From Hordeum vulgare subsp. vulgare (lineage: Eukaryota > Streptophyta > Magnoliopsida > Poales > Poaceae), in the NCBI RefSeq assembly GCF_904849725.1, contig NC_058524.1:548579763-548643762 (forward strand): DNA of 64,000 nt, in the 5' to 3' direction. Position numbers and translations under genes: made by a program. Of this stretch, positions 1 to 10,577 are shown piece after piece; position 1 is the stretch's first letter; each line of letters begins with the position of its first letter. Under the pieces are notes generated by a model. It had not been told where the DNA came from. It ran no database searches and worked only from the letters and a program-made list of their open reading frames with translations.

Positions 1-630
1 ACCAGAATCCTCCTACACAAGGCCATGCTCGAAAGCAACCTCACGAGCCTCGATGGCCTCAACGTCGAGGATCTCACGAATGTTGGCCTAAAGCTAGAGG
101 TTATCCTCCAAAGCACGGGGGAAAGCATCACAAAAATTAGTGGCCAACCTCCAGTCTTCCAGCCTGAGGAGCCATACGTCACCAACAACATGGACATGGG
201 GCCTCCGTCAATGTATCACGCACCACCACCAACTCCATACGTCACCAACTACATGCACATGGAGTCACCATCGACTTATCAGGCACCACCATTGGCGCCA
301 TACATCAATCACAACATGGACATGGAGTCTTCAGCGATGTATCAGGCGCCATCGCCAATTCCTTACGTCACTACTGGCATGGACATGGGGCCTCTGACAA
401 TGTTTGAGGCCCGACCGCAGCAACAAGAGGATTCACTTGACATGATGAGGTATGGAGGAGACCTCAATGCCCTGGTCTATAGTGGATACAAGTCTAATGG
501 TTGTAATGACACAAGCACTGGCTTCTCTAGTGGTGATATTCCGAAGAAGTCGTTTGAGGTGGGGTTTGGTTGGCAGTTCGGTGGCGCTGATCCCGAAGCG
601 TCTTCTTCGAGTCATTTCCCCCCAATGTAA
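1..630 (+). CDS. Type I (M-gamma) MADS-box protein, C-terminal part (5' end outside window)
   Basis: The frame is open from base 1 to TAA at 628-630, so the window starts inside the gene; the Met at 25 is internal. The first residues (RILLHKAMLES...LDGLNVEDLTNVGLKLE) match the keratin-like region after the MADS domain of plant M-gamma proteins (AGL80/PHERES type): a charged helix, then a G-L-x-V-E-D-L segment. The copy at 11283-11882 shows the preceding stretch (KKTVNHEDFLSQ), which also fits M-gamma. Known M-gamma members are nuclear DNA-binding factors, mostly intronless, acting in female gametophyte and endosperm; a similar role here is inferred. After that come four 21-residue repeats rich in Pro, Met and Tyr, then a Gly/Ser-rich tail ending SSSSHFPPM. 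The MADS domain itself is not in the window, so an intact gene cannot be shown. Confidence 0.72.
   Translation, partial: TRILLHKAMLESNLTSLDGLNVEDLTNVGLKLEVILQSTGESITKISGQPPVFQPEEPYVTNNMDMGPPSMYHAPPPTPYVTNYMHMESPSTYQAPPLAPYINHNMDMESSAMYQAPSPIPYVTTGMDMGPLTMFEARPQQQEDSLDMMRYGGDLNALVYSGYKSNGCNDTSTGFSSGDIPKKSFEVGFGWQFGGADPEASSSSHFPPM
172..423 (+). repeat. Four 63-bp tandem coding repeats in the MADS-box C-terminus
   Basis: Four consecutive 21-codon units start PYVTNN, PYVTNY, PYINHN and PYVTTG. Each carries a (D/H)M(G/E) core, then M/T-Y/F and a proline-rich end. They vary by substitutions but keep the 63-bp period, so the reading frame is preserved. The captured copy in G2 has the same four units, so the expansion predates the duplication. 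Confidence 0.8.
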
Positions 631-1148
631 GTCATGAGACAATGGTTAAAAAATGAAAGCAAGGAGAGGATCTTTACATGCAATCCCATCAATAATAAGA
701 GACATCTAGTCTTGGTTTGCTATTTGAGTGAAAGCATATTTCATTTAGTCATTGGAATTGTTATTATGGATGTGGTCAATGATCTATTTGTTTGATCTCC
801 TCTATTTAGCTTGTTCTAACTTCTATGTTGCACCTACTCTTTGTGTAAACATGCATGTGTTGTCACGCACACCTTTTTTGATAGTTTTTGTTTACTCTTA
901 ACGTCGCGTGAAGTTATACAACCATGAAGAGTTCACTCCCGATGTCTGCATAGCTAGATGCACACAACCTATACAAATATATCATAGTTCTAGGAAAGTT
1001 AAAACACGTGACATTGTTTGACACAAAAAAAAAGAAAAACTTCGAGAAACGGAAGACTGATCCGATGATCACACCTTCATCCATGTTAGGTAAAGAACAC
1101 CTTAAAGATCACCAATTCTATTGTAAAATGCTTCCTGTGTACTGTATC
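631..1148. other. 3' flank of the MADS-box gene, AT-rich, no recognised element
   Basis: AT-rich sequence follows the stop codon, with an AATAAT motif near 690 that could act in polyadenylation. No LTR, MITE end or coding similarity was recognised. Confidence 0.4.
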
Positions 1149-1421
1149 CTAAGTGGGGTCATTTCCCAACCACAAGTCCCGCCAAAACCTAACATGTGAG
1201 TTGTCCTTGATAGTGATAGTTTTAGACCAGAAAAAGAGTCGTGTTTGCTTCACCAAAAACAACCGAAAGGTGGGAGTCCTCGGTTTTCCTCTAGACCTAG
1301 GACAGAACCTTAGAGCTCGTATATTTAGTACCGAATATATCATGCCATGCCTCATCCTTGGTAAGAAGTTTGAGTAATTACTTATGGATAATACATATGT
1401 GGTGACTTCTCTCGATGCCAA
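1149..1421 (-). pseudogene. LINE remnant: region just after the reverse transcriptase
   Basis: On the minus strand the end of this stretch reads TITIKDNSHVRFWRDLWLGN. This is the characteristic post-RT motif of plant L1-type LINEs (I-x-D/N-G-x-x-V/I-R-F-W-x-D-x-W-L-G). The residues before it (KPRTPTFRLFLVKQTRLFFW) fit the preceding KPGDSxFW...L segment with some decay. No poly-A tail, endonuclease or RT core is visible. The fragment is too short to move or encode function. Confidence 0.6.
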
Positions 1422-1545
1422 TCTCTAAGGCGTAGTACCTTTGAAAATGAAATTAATGAGCTCCTTCGTAATGTTCTAAGCTATTATAACAAATATTTTG
1501 ATTTAGTAAACACAAGTTTAGTCCAATACTGAATTAATCCGCAAG

Positions 1546-1755
1546 TCATTCGGAGGCAACTAGAAAGGAGTATCCAACAAGAAATTCTAAAGGGCGAATG
1601 AAAATGGTTTGTACGTCAACAGTAAATAGGATGTAAGCATGAATGCTATTCACATTAAATTTTCTCCACTTTTGCATATTTGGTGTATTAAGCCTATTGT
1701 AAATAAGCAACCACATAAATACTTTAAACTCCAGTTTTTCACTTTGAAGAAACAC
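1546..1755 (-). pseudogene. LINE remnant: zinc-binding region (zf-RVT-like)
   Basis: Minus-strand translation gives KLEFKVFMWLLIYNRLNT followed by a basic stretch. This matches the zf-RVT region at the end of plant LINE ORF2, where the consensus is K-x-F-x-W-L-L-x-x-R-L-N-T. The Cys residues of the finger are not kept. In an intact LINE this segment lies downstream of the VRFW motif; here it lies upstream on the minus strand, so the two pieces are rearranged or come from different copies. Confidence 0.5.
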
Positions 1756-2086
1756 ATCATCTAAATAATCATATTAGAAAGCACATAATTGGTAAGGATA
1801 TGTCATCCTACGTAGAGAAAATGCATCCCTTTCCAACTATTGAGAAACTTTATATTCCTTCATCCACGTGTATCCATTCCTAGTGGTCTAGCATAATCAT
1901 ACACATTTCTATTATAACCAACAAATTCCTCTTTCTACTTGATGTTCAAATCTACATTTGACGCTTTCTCTTCATATGGTATATAAGTAAATGAATGTGC
2001 AAAAGAGTCTGTAGGAGATGTAGGATTGCTTCAATAATGTTCAAGGCCTAGCATGATGAGAATATGATGGCAAATTTAGTGGGACT
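1756..2086. other. Unassigned AT-rich sequence
   Basis: No coding similarity or element end recognised. The last five bases (2082-2086, GGACT) are the left target-site duplication of the solo LTR that follows. Confidence 0.4.
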
Positions 2087-3508
2087 TGACGACCCACGAG
2101 TATTGGGGATCAATCGTAGTCCTTGCGATAAGTAAGAATATCGAACCCAATGAGGAGCAAAAGGAAACGATAAACAGTTTTCGGCAAGGTATTGACTACA
2201 AGTGTTGTGATTAATAGTGATATATAGTTTTATAGCAAGATAATTGGTAACAGGTAACAATTAACAAGAGTAGCAAGTGTGCAGCAAGGTGTCCCAGTCC
2301 TTTTTTCTAGCAAACGACAAGCCTAGAAGTTCTCTTATATAGAGGAAAACACTCTCAAGTACACATGAGAATTTCTATCTAGTCATGTTCATCATGTTGA
2401 GTCGATTCACGTTTGTTACTTTCGTAATTTGATATGTGGGCGGACCGGTGCTAAGGTGTTGTTATTAGTTGAATAAGCAACCCACTTATGATTGCCCCAT
2501 CTCGCAAGCATCCTCAAGTACGAAAGAATAATTAAGATAAATCTAACCATAGCATGAAACATATAATCCAAATCACCTCCTTATAAAATAATGAACAAAC
2601 TAGGGATTAGGCTTATATCACTCTAGCAACTCATCATCTACTTATTTATCTACAATGCCTTCCCTTAGGCCCAAAATATGCTGAAGTTTCATGTGGTCGA
2701 CGTTCACATGACACCACTAAAGGAAGCAACAACACACAAACTATCGAATGAATACCAACTTCACACGATTACTTATAACTAGACTTCTCCCATGTCCCCG
2801 AGAACAAAAGCAACTACTCACATATTATATTCCATCAAGAAAACCAACAATCATTAACTACAAGAAGTAATCAAAACTACTAGTAACCCACATGTACCAA
2901 TCTGAGGTTTTGAGACAAAGATTGAATACAACAGATGAACTAGGGTTTGAGAAGATGTTAATGAATATTGGCCCTCCCAGAGGTGATGATGATGGCTTCA
3001 ATTTCCCCCTCCGAGAGGTGACTTTCCCCAGCAGAATCTCTCTACTAGAGAGCAAAAGGGCATGTGTCCAGGTTTCTGCCTTGAGACGACAACACTTCGT
3101 CCTGAAAGTATCTTCTTAATTTTTTCCTAGGTCAAAACCCATCATATAGCATAAGAGGGGGGTCAGAGGCCGCCTTTGGGCCTGCCAAGCCATCAGGGCG
3201 TGCCTACGGGGCAGGCGCGCCCTGTTGGCTTGGCACCAATAGGTGGCCCCTCCTCCTGTACTTCCTTGTTGCATAAATTCAGATATATTCAACAAAAAAT
3301 CCTCGTGAAGTTTCAAGTCATTTGGAGTCCAAATAATTTTCAACCTTTTTCTTGGTTTTCAGGTCTACAATTCTAGTTTCCGGCAATTTCCCTCTTTGTG
3401 ATGTATGTGTAAATTAAGAGGGAAAAGGCATAAGCATTGTATCATAGAATAATGACCAAGAATAATATAGTTATCAATAAGAAATCATGATGCAAAATGG
3501 ACGTATCA
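2087..3508 (-). mobile_element. Solo LTR of a Gypsy element, minus orientation
   Basis: Read on the minus strand, the LTR begins TGATACGTCCATTTTGCATC at 3508 and ends in GGGTCGTCA at 2087, length 1422 bp. The flanks are GGACT (2082-2086) and AGACT (3509-3513), a 5-bp TSD with one mismatch. There is no internal domain, primer-binding site or second LTR, so this is a solo LTR left by LTR-LTR recombination. A diverged copy in the same orientation lies at 57337-58800. The opening bases match the LTR at 4597. Confidence 0.75.
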
Positions 3509-3962
3509 AGACTACCCGTGATAATGGGATAAGGTGAATGAGTACAAAAGGCAAACAAGATATGAGTCATGGCTAGAGTTGTAGGTAACATGGAGAAAAG
3601 CTGAATATACTTTGAGTTTACCAAGTAGTTCTATGCTTGTAGTTTCCTTAAACTATCGGCGAATTCTAAACATGTAATCATTCCATGCTTTCACACTTCA
3701 AATGGGGGGGGGGGGTCATGACAAAAATTAGAGTGGATAAACAAAGTCACAATATCATTCAAAATGATTTCAAAATTCAAGTTAATTGGAAAATTAAGGA
3801 CATACATCAAGGCTAGATTTATGTGACAGGATGGAAGAAATGCATGAGTGCTTTAATGTTAATTCACTTCTAGAGGAAAGAGAATAGAGAAATCAAGCAT
3901 AGGAATTGGAGCCCACAAGTGACCTTGACTATCTATAATTAAGAATGCATTGCTAAAATACC
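3509..3962. other. Unassigned AT-rich sequence with a G homopolymer
   Basis: Nothing recognised apart from a run of 12 G at 3704-3715, whose exact length is uncertain in most sequencing methods. Confidence 0.4.
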
Positions 3963-4255
3963 CGACCATTCGTCGGGCGAGACCGGGCTTCAAATCGGGC
4001 CTAACCATGCTGCACGCAAAAAACCCAGGTCCAAGCCCAGCCCTACCCAGGCACCGGGCCTAGAAATAAGGCCCAAGCCCGACCCATCAGTGTAAAAGCC
4101 CGTCAGGAATAACACTGGGCCTCTTTGCTAAATCGTGAATATGAAAGGCCCGAGCCCAGCCCGGGCCAACCTCCAGGCTTAAAATCTAGACCTAGGCACG
4201 GTCCGCACGCAGCACTGGGTCGGACCGAGTTGGGTCGGGCCGGGTGTCCCATGGC
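3963..4255. repeat. GC-rich repeat with many GGCCCG/CGGGCC motifs, possibly a hAT-type non-autonomous element
   Basis: About 290 bp packed with GGCCCG, CGGGCC and CCCGACC motifs in both orientations, sharply different from the AT-rich flanks. The left end reads CTAAAATACCCGACC. The right end, read in reverse, is CTAGCCATGGGACACCCGG followed by CCCGACCC, so the ends share a diverged inverted motif. Such subterminal CCCGGCC repeats are common in plant hAT-derived elements. No clear 8-bp TSD was found, so the class is uncertain. Confidence 0.35.
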
Positions 4256-4596
4256 TAGTTATAATCGATAATGGGGTACATGTTACTTATAAGTGACCTT
4301 TATTTAATGTTTAACATGCTACATTCCATGTCTGAATATTGAAATGGCAAGAACATGGTGAGGTGAGCGGGGGCACGTTTCACACATACGTTGACGAGCG
4401 TTACAATAATGAGAGGAACTACAATGAAGATGTAGGTGACTAATAAATAAGTGATAGGCAACATAACTTGATGGCGGTAACTCGACAAGTCAATTCATTT
4501 ATCTAATTTGGCAACACCTAAGTAGTTCTTATAAAGTTTAATTTTATTCTTTCTTTCTAAAATTAGATGATCTTATTGATATTTTAAATGACTATC
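4256..4596. other. Unassigned AT-rich spacer
   Basis: No coding similarity or element end recognised before the LTR that starts at 4597. Confidence 0.4.
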
Positions 4597-4870
4597 TGAT
4601 ACGTCCATTTTGCATCATGTCTTTCCACTGTATTTATTATATTTTGAAGTCATATTACCTTTTATTATGCAATTATAAGTTTTTCTCTCTTAAAATGCAA
4701 GGTACACCCCAAGAGGAAGATTATTGACAGCTGGAATTCTGACCTAAAAAAGCTACAACAAAGATAGAAATTTTGTGGAGCTCCAAGTGACATGAAGAGT
4801 TAGGGGACTTGTTTTGGAATTTATTAAAAATACTAGAAAGAAAAAAATACCGGAGACGAGTGACGACGAG
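4597..4870 (+). mobile_element. Gypsy LTR (G0), left piece
   Basis: Starts with TGATACGTCCATTTTGCATC, the same tip as the solo LTR at 3508 (opposite strand). It runs to TGACGACGAG at 4870, where the minus-oriented solo LTR G4 begins. The last five bases, ACGAG, are repeated at 42249-42253, where this LTR continues. This is the outermost layer of the nested stack. Confidence 0.65.
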
Positions 4871-4871
4871 A

Positions 4872-5141
4872 TGATGTGTATACTTCTCGCACCTCGTTGG
4901 TTACCCCAAGTGGAAGGTCGAGATGTAGTCAGCAAGTTCTCCCTTAAACGAAGACTGTAAGGTTTATCGAACCAGGAGGACTCCTAGGATCAACAAGTAG
5001 GTGTGGCAAGTCCTGGTCAGCAGGAGACGTGGACCTGCACACACAACAAATAACTTTGCTCCCAACGAGTACAGAGAGGTTGTCAATATCTCCGACCTTG
5101 TAGTTTGCAAAAGATCAAAACACAAGTGGGAAAGGTAATAC
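4872..5141 (-). mobile_element. Solo LTR (G4, WHAM/Sakura-like, tentative), first piece
   Basis: The 3' part of a minus-oriented Gypsy LTR, including GGTTTATCGAACCAGGAGGA, a motif common near the end of these LTRs. It is interrupted at 5142 by Copia C1 and resumes at 40880. The TSD ACGAG (4866-4870 and 42249-42253) brackets the whole LTR; one extra A at 4871 lies between the TSD and the LTR end. Confidence 0.6.
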
Positions 5142-6965
5142 TGTTGGAAATATGCCCTAGAGGCAATGATAAATAGTTATTATTATATTTTCTATTTAAA
5201 GATAATCGTTTATTATCCATGCTATAATTGTATTGAATGAAAACATAGATACATGTGTGGATACATAGACAAAACAATGTCCCTAGCAAGCCTTTAGTTG
5301 GCTAGCTAGTTGATCAAGGATAGTCAAGGTTTGCTGACTATGTGCAAAGTGTTGTTGCTTGATAACTGGATCACATCATTAGGAGAATCATGTGATGGAC
5401 TAGACCCAAACTATGAACGTAGCATATTGACCGTGTCGTTTTATTGCTATTGTTTTCTGCATGTCAAGTATTTGTTCCTATGACCATGAGATCATATAAC
5501 TCACTAGCACCGGAGGAATACCTTGGGTGCATCAAACGTCGCAACGTAACTGGGTGACTATAAATGTGCGCTACAGGTATCTCCGAAGGTGTCCGTTGAG
5601 TTAGTATGAATCAAGTCTGGGATTTGTCACTCCGTGTGACGGAGAGGTATCTAGGGGCCCACTTGGTAATACAACATCACACACAAGCCTTGCAAGCAAT
5701 GTGACTAAGTGTAAGTCACGGGATCTTGTATTACGGAACGAGTAAAGAGACTTGCCGGTAACGAGATTGAAATAGGTATGCGGATACCGACGATCGAATC
5801 TCGGGCAAGTAACATACCGAAGGACAAAGGGAATGACATACGGGATTATATGAGTTGTTGACACTGAGATTTAACCGATAAGATCTTCGGAGAATATGTA
5901 GGATCCAATATGGGCATCCAGGTCCCGCTATTACGTATTGACCAAGGAGTGCCCCGGGGCATGTCTACATAGTTCTCGAACCCGCAGGGTCTGCACACTT
6001 AAGGTTCGATGATGTTTTAGTATAGTTGAGTTATATGTGTGGTTACCGAATGTTGTTCGAAGTCCTAGATGCGATCACGGACGTCACGAGGGTTTCCAGA
6101 ATGGTCCGGAAACGAAGATTGATATATAGGATAGTTTCATTTGGTCACCGGAAAGTTTTGGACAATTCCGGCACTGTACCAGGAGTGACAAATGGATTCC
6201 GGGAGTTCACCGGGAGGGGCCCACCCACCCGGGTGTGAGCCCAAGGCTCTAGGGTGGCGCCACAAGTCCCTAGTGGGATGGTGGAGTTAGCCCAAGGGGC
6301 CCATGGCGCCACTTAAAGAAATACCAAAATAAAATAAAAGGAAAAAGGAAAAAAGGGGAGGTGGGAAGGAAGAGGAGGACTCCTCCTTCCCCAAACCGAA
6401 TTGGAGGAGGAGTCCTCCTCCTCCTAGCGTCGGCGCACCCCTTGAGGGCTTGGCCCTCAAGGCAAGCCCCTTCCCCTCCCTTCTATATATAGTGGTATTT
6501 TAAGGCTGATTTGAGACAACTTTTGCCACGTGCAATTCAACCCTAAACGACATAGTTCTACCTCTAGATCGCATTTCTGCGGAGCTCGGGCGGAGCCGTG
6601 CAGGAGTAGATCATCACCACCACCGGAGCGACATCATGCTGCCAGAGAACTCATCTACTTCTCCATCTTGCTTGCTGGATCAAGAAGGCCGAGATCATCG
6701 TCGAGCTGAACGTTTGCTGAACGTGGAGGTGCCGTGTGTTCGGCACTAGATCGGAACGAATCGTGGGACGGTTCATGGGACGGTTTGTGGGGCGGTTCGA
6801 GGGACGTTAAGACGTTCCACTACATCAACCGCGTTTCTTAACGCTTCCTGCTATGCGATCTACAAGGGTACGTAGATCCAAATCTCCTTTCATAGATGGA
6901 CATCACCATGATAGGTCTTCGTGTGCGTAGGAAATTTTTTGTTTCCCATTCAACGTTCCCCGACA
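5142..6965 (+). repeat. C1 5' LTR
   Basis: 1824 bp, TG...CA. It carries the BARE-type GC-rich U3 with an inverted GGAGGAGTCC hairpin (about 6370-6425) just before the TATA box, and a short 12-bp GG(A/T)TCGTGGGAC array of four units near 6745-6800. Confidence 0.9.
6483..6492 (+). promoter_or_regulatory. TATA box in C1 5' LTR
   Basis: CTATATATAG lies directly after the GC-rich hairpin region, at the position of the TATA boxes known to drive BARE1 transcription. The same site appears in the other Copia LTRs at about 13444, 20390, 40380, 49718 and 56366. Confidence 0.65.
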
Positions 6966-7631
6966 ATGGCATCATGAGCTAGGTTCATGCGTAGATGTTA
7001 TCTCGAGTAGAACACAAAATGTTTTGTAGAGTTCGATTTGCTGCCCTCCTTAGTCCTTTCTCGATTCAGCGGTATTGTTGGATTGAAGCGGCCCGGACCG
7101 ACATTACTCGTACGCTTACGAGAGACTGGTTTCATCGATTAACATGCAACCTCGTTGCATAAAGATGACTGGCGGGTGTCGGTTTCTTAAACTTTAGTTG
7201 AATTGGTTTTGACCGAGGCGGTCCTTGGAGAGGTTAAATAGTAATTTGCACATCTCCGTTGTGGTTTTTGTGTAAGTAAGATGCGATCATACTAGATACC
7301 CCTAGCAGCCACGTAAAACATGCAGCAACAAATTAGAGGACGTCTAACTTGTTTTTGCAGGGTATGCTTGTGATATCTTATGGCCAATGACGTGATGTGA
7401 TATATTGGATGTATGAGATGATCATGTTGTAATAGTTAATATCGACTTGCACGTCGATGGTACGTCAATCGGCAGGAGCCATAGGGTTGTCTTTAAACTA
7501 ACGTTTGTGTTTGCAGATGCGTTTACTATATTGCTAGGACATAGCTTTAGTAGTAATAGCATAAGTAGCACGACAACCTCGATGGCGACACGTTGATGGA
7601 GATCATGATGATGGATATCATGGTGTGGCGC
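6966..7631 (+). mobile_element. C1 internal leader, cut by G1
   Basis: Untranslated leader of the Angela group, collinear with C2 14046-14718 and C3 from 50285. It stops at 7631 where G1 begins. The next roughly 1.48 kb of the Copia internal region (C2 14719-16195: end of leader and gag) does not appear anywhere on the other side of G1. Confidence 0.8.
6967..6979 (+). other. C1 primer-binding site (initiator tRNA-Met type)
   Basis: TGGCATCATGAGC follows the LTR by one base. It is a decayed form of TGGTATCAGAGC, the complement of the 3' end of initiator tRNA-Met, which stands intact in C3 at 50286. Confidence 0.7.
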
Positions 7632-8998
7632 TGATACGTCTCCATCATAACCACTTTTCCAAACTCTTTTGCCCTTGTTTTGGACTCTAATTTGCATGAT
7701 TTGAATGGAGCTAACCAGGACTGACGCTGTTTTCAGCAAAATTGCCATGGTGTTGTTTTTGCGCAGAAATAAAAGTTCTCGGAATGACCTGGAAATCTAC
7801 GAGAATTTTTTGTGGAATATATAAAAAATACTGGCGCAAGAATTACCTGGAGACGTGGAGCGAGGAGCCCACAAGCCCAGGAGGCGCGGGCCCCCCTAGT
7901 CGCGCCTAGCAGGCTTGTGAGGCCCTCGTGGCTCTGCAGCCTCCAACTCCAGCTCTATATATTCTCTTTCGCCCAGAAAAAATTAAGAAAGGAGAGTTCA
8001 TCACGTTTCACGATACAGAGCCGCTGCCACCACCTGTTCTTCCTCTGGAGGGAAGATCTGGAGTCCGTTGGGCTCCGGAGAGGGGAAATCGACACCGTCG
8101 TCATCACCAACCATCCTTCATCGCCAATTCCATGATGATCTTCATCGTTCGTGAGTAATCTCATCGTAGGCTTGCTGGATGGTGATGGGTTGGATGAGAT
8201 CTATCATGTAATCGAGTTAGTTTTGATGGGGTTTCATCCCTAGTATCCACTATGTTCAGAGATTGATGTTGCGACTACGTTGCTATGCTTAATGCTTGTC
8301 ATTAGGGCCCGAGTGCCATGATTTCAGATCTGAAGCTATTATGTTTTCATCAATACATGTGTGTTCTTGATCCTATCTTGCAAGTTGTAGTCACCTACTA
8401 TGTGTTATGACCCGGCAACCCCGGAGTGACAATAGCCGGATCCACTCCCAGAGATGACCATAGTATGAGGAGTTCATGTATTCACTATGTGCTAATGCTC
8501 TGTTCAGGTTCTCTATTAAAAGGAGACCTTACTATCCCTTAGTTTCCATTAGGACCCTGCTGCCACGGGAGGGATGGACAATAGATGTGATGCAAGTTCT
8601 TTTCCCTAAGCACGTATGACTAAATACGGAATACATGCCTACATTACATTGACGAATTGGAGCTAGTTACATATCACCCTATGTTATAACTGATACATGA
8701 TGAGTGTCATCCGGCAAAATTATCCATCACCGATCCAATGCCTACAAGTCTTTTCCTACTCGTCCTTGCTAAGTTACTTTACCGCTACTGCTGTCACTAC
8801 TATTACCGTTACTATCACACTACTTTGCTACTGAAACTTTGCTGCAGATACTAAATCATTCAGGTGTGGTTGAATTGACAACTCAACTGCTAATACTCGA
8901 GAATATTCTTTGGCTTCCCCTTGTGTCGAATCAATAAATTTGGGTTGAATACTCTACCCTCGAAAACTATTGCGATCCCCTATACTTGTGGGTTATCA
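7632..8998 (+). repeat. G1 5' LTR
   Basis: 1367 bp, TGATACGTCTCC...GGTTATCA, followed by the PBS. It keeps the full middle part, of which 518 bp (7732-8249) are absent from the 3' LTR. Confidence 0.85.
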
Positions 8999-9009
8999 AG
9001 ACCTTTTTC

Positions 9010-9027
9010 TGGCGCCGTTGCCGGGGA
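9010..9027 (+). other. G1 primer-binding site (tRNA-Asp)
   Basis: TGGCGCCGTTGCCGGGGA is the exact complement of the 3' end of plant tRNA-Asp (…CCCCGGCAACGGCGCCA). It lies 11 bp after the LTR end, typical of Gypsy elements of this group. Confidence 0.85.
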
Positions 9028-9077
9028 GGCATAGCTCTATTCTCTGAGTCACTTGGGATTTACATCTGTTGATCACT

Positions 9078-9087
9078 ATGAGGAATC
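9078..9087 (+). pseudogene. G1 gag, first codons (interrupted by G2)
   Basis: ATG AGG AAT C is the start of the G1 gag. The frame continues after G2 at 22690 (CCA AGA GAT...). G2 therefore landed inside codon 4. The first coding bases after G2 have no Met of their own; the real start is here, 13.6 kb away. Confidence 0.75.
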
Positions 9088-10348
9088 TGATACGTCTCCA
9101 ACGTATCTATAATTTTTTATGGTTTCATGCTATTATCCTGTCAAATTTTGGATGTTTTGTATGCCTTTTATATCTTTTTTGGGACTAACCTATTAACTCA
9201 GTGCCAAGTGCCAGTTCCTGTTTTTTCCGTGTTTTTGACCCTTTTTAGAGGAGGATTTTAAACGGAGTCCAAACGGAATAAAACTTCCAAAAAGATTTTT
9301 CCGAAACAGAAGAAGATCACGAAGCTTGAGAAGCAAGGCAGTGGGCCACCAGGGACCCCACAAGAACCCTAGTCACGGCCAGGGGGGCTTGCGCCTCCCA
9401 GGCTTGTGGGCTCCCTGGGCCACCTCTGCCCTAGGTCTTTCGCCTATATATTCCCAATAATTCCAGAAAAAAATTAAGAGATCACCGAAAGTACTTTTCC
9501 GCCGCCGCAAGCTTCTGTCTCCACAAGATCCCATGTGGGGAACGTTTTGGTGCCCTGCCGGAGGGGGGATTCGGATACGGAGGGCTTCTTCATCAACAGG
9601 ATGACCTCTCCGATGATGAGTGAGTAGTTCACCATATACCTAAGGGTCCATACATAGTAACTAGATGGCTTCTTCTCTCTCTTGGATCTTCAATACAAAT
9701 TTCTCCATGATCTTCATGGAGATCTATCCGATGTAATCTTCTTTTGCGGTGTGTTTGTCGAGATCCGATGAATTGTGATCTTCATGTCATCTTGCTTAAA
9801 GCATTACTCTGTTCGTCATGAACTCAATACACTAGATGCATGCTGGATAGCGGTCGATGTGTGGAGTAATAGTAGTAGATGCAGAAAGTATCGGTCTACT
9901 TGTCTCGGACGTGATGCCTATATGTATGATCATTTCCTTAGATATCGTCATGACTTTGCGCGGTTCTATCAATTGCTCGACAGTAATTTGTTCACCCTCC
10001 ATAATATTTGCTATTTGGAGAGAAGCCTGTAGCGAACACTATGGCCCCCGGGTCTACTTCACACCATATTTTCAGCCTTACACTTTTACTTTATTGCACT
10101 TTCCGTCTTCAGAGCTCACTTTGCAATCAATCTTGAAGGGATTGACAACCCTTTTATAGCGTTGGGTGCAAGCTCTTTTGTGTTTGTGCAGGCAGTCTAG
10201 ACATGACGAGATTCTCCTACTGGATTGATACCTTGGTTCTCAAACTGAGGGAAATACTTATTGATCCTGTGTTGCATCGCCCTTTCCTCTTCAAGGGAAA
10301 AACCAACGCAAGCTCAAGAGACGACAAAAGAATTCTGTCGCCGTAGCA
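9088..10348 (+). repeat. G2 5' LTR
   Basis: 1261 bp, starting TGATACGTCTCCAACGTATC and ending GTCGCCGTAGCA, followed by the PBS at 10359. Confidence 0.85.
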
Positions 10349-10358
10349 GAAGGATTTC

Positions 10359-10376
10359 TGACGCCGTTGCCGGGGA
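10359..10376 (+). other. G2 primer-binding site
   Basis: TGACGCCGTTGCCGGGGA matches tRNA-Asp except for one G-to-A change at the third position (TGA for TGG). Confidence 0.75.
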
Positions 10377-10577
10377 GGATCAAGTCAAGAACTCATCCAA
10401 GTAAGTGTCCCAAACTCATCTCTTGCATTTACTTTTTTGCCCCTCGTTTTCCTCTCCCCCACTTCTGAAAAACAAAAATTTACAAAAAAATATTTGCCTT
10501 TTCCGTTTGCGTTTTTCGTTCGCCCTTTTCTCTCGCTTGATCTTTGTTCGCTTGTGTGCTTGCTTGCTGAAGTCACC

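Noticed and set aside
3704..3715. G12 run as a G-quadruplex or regulatory site
   Set aside because: A single homopolymer with no further G tracts; more likely slippage or a sequencing uncertainty.
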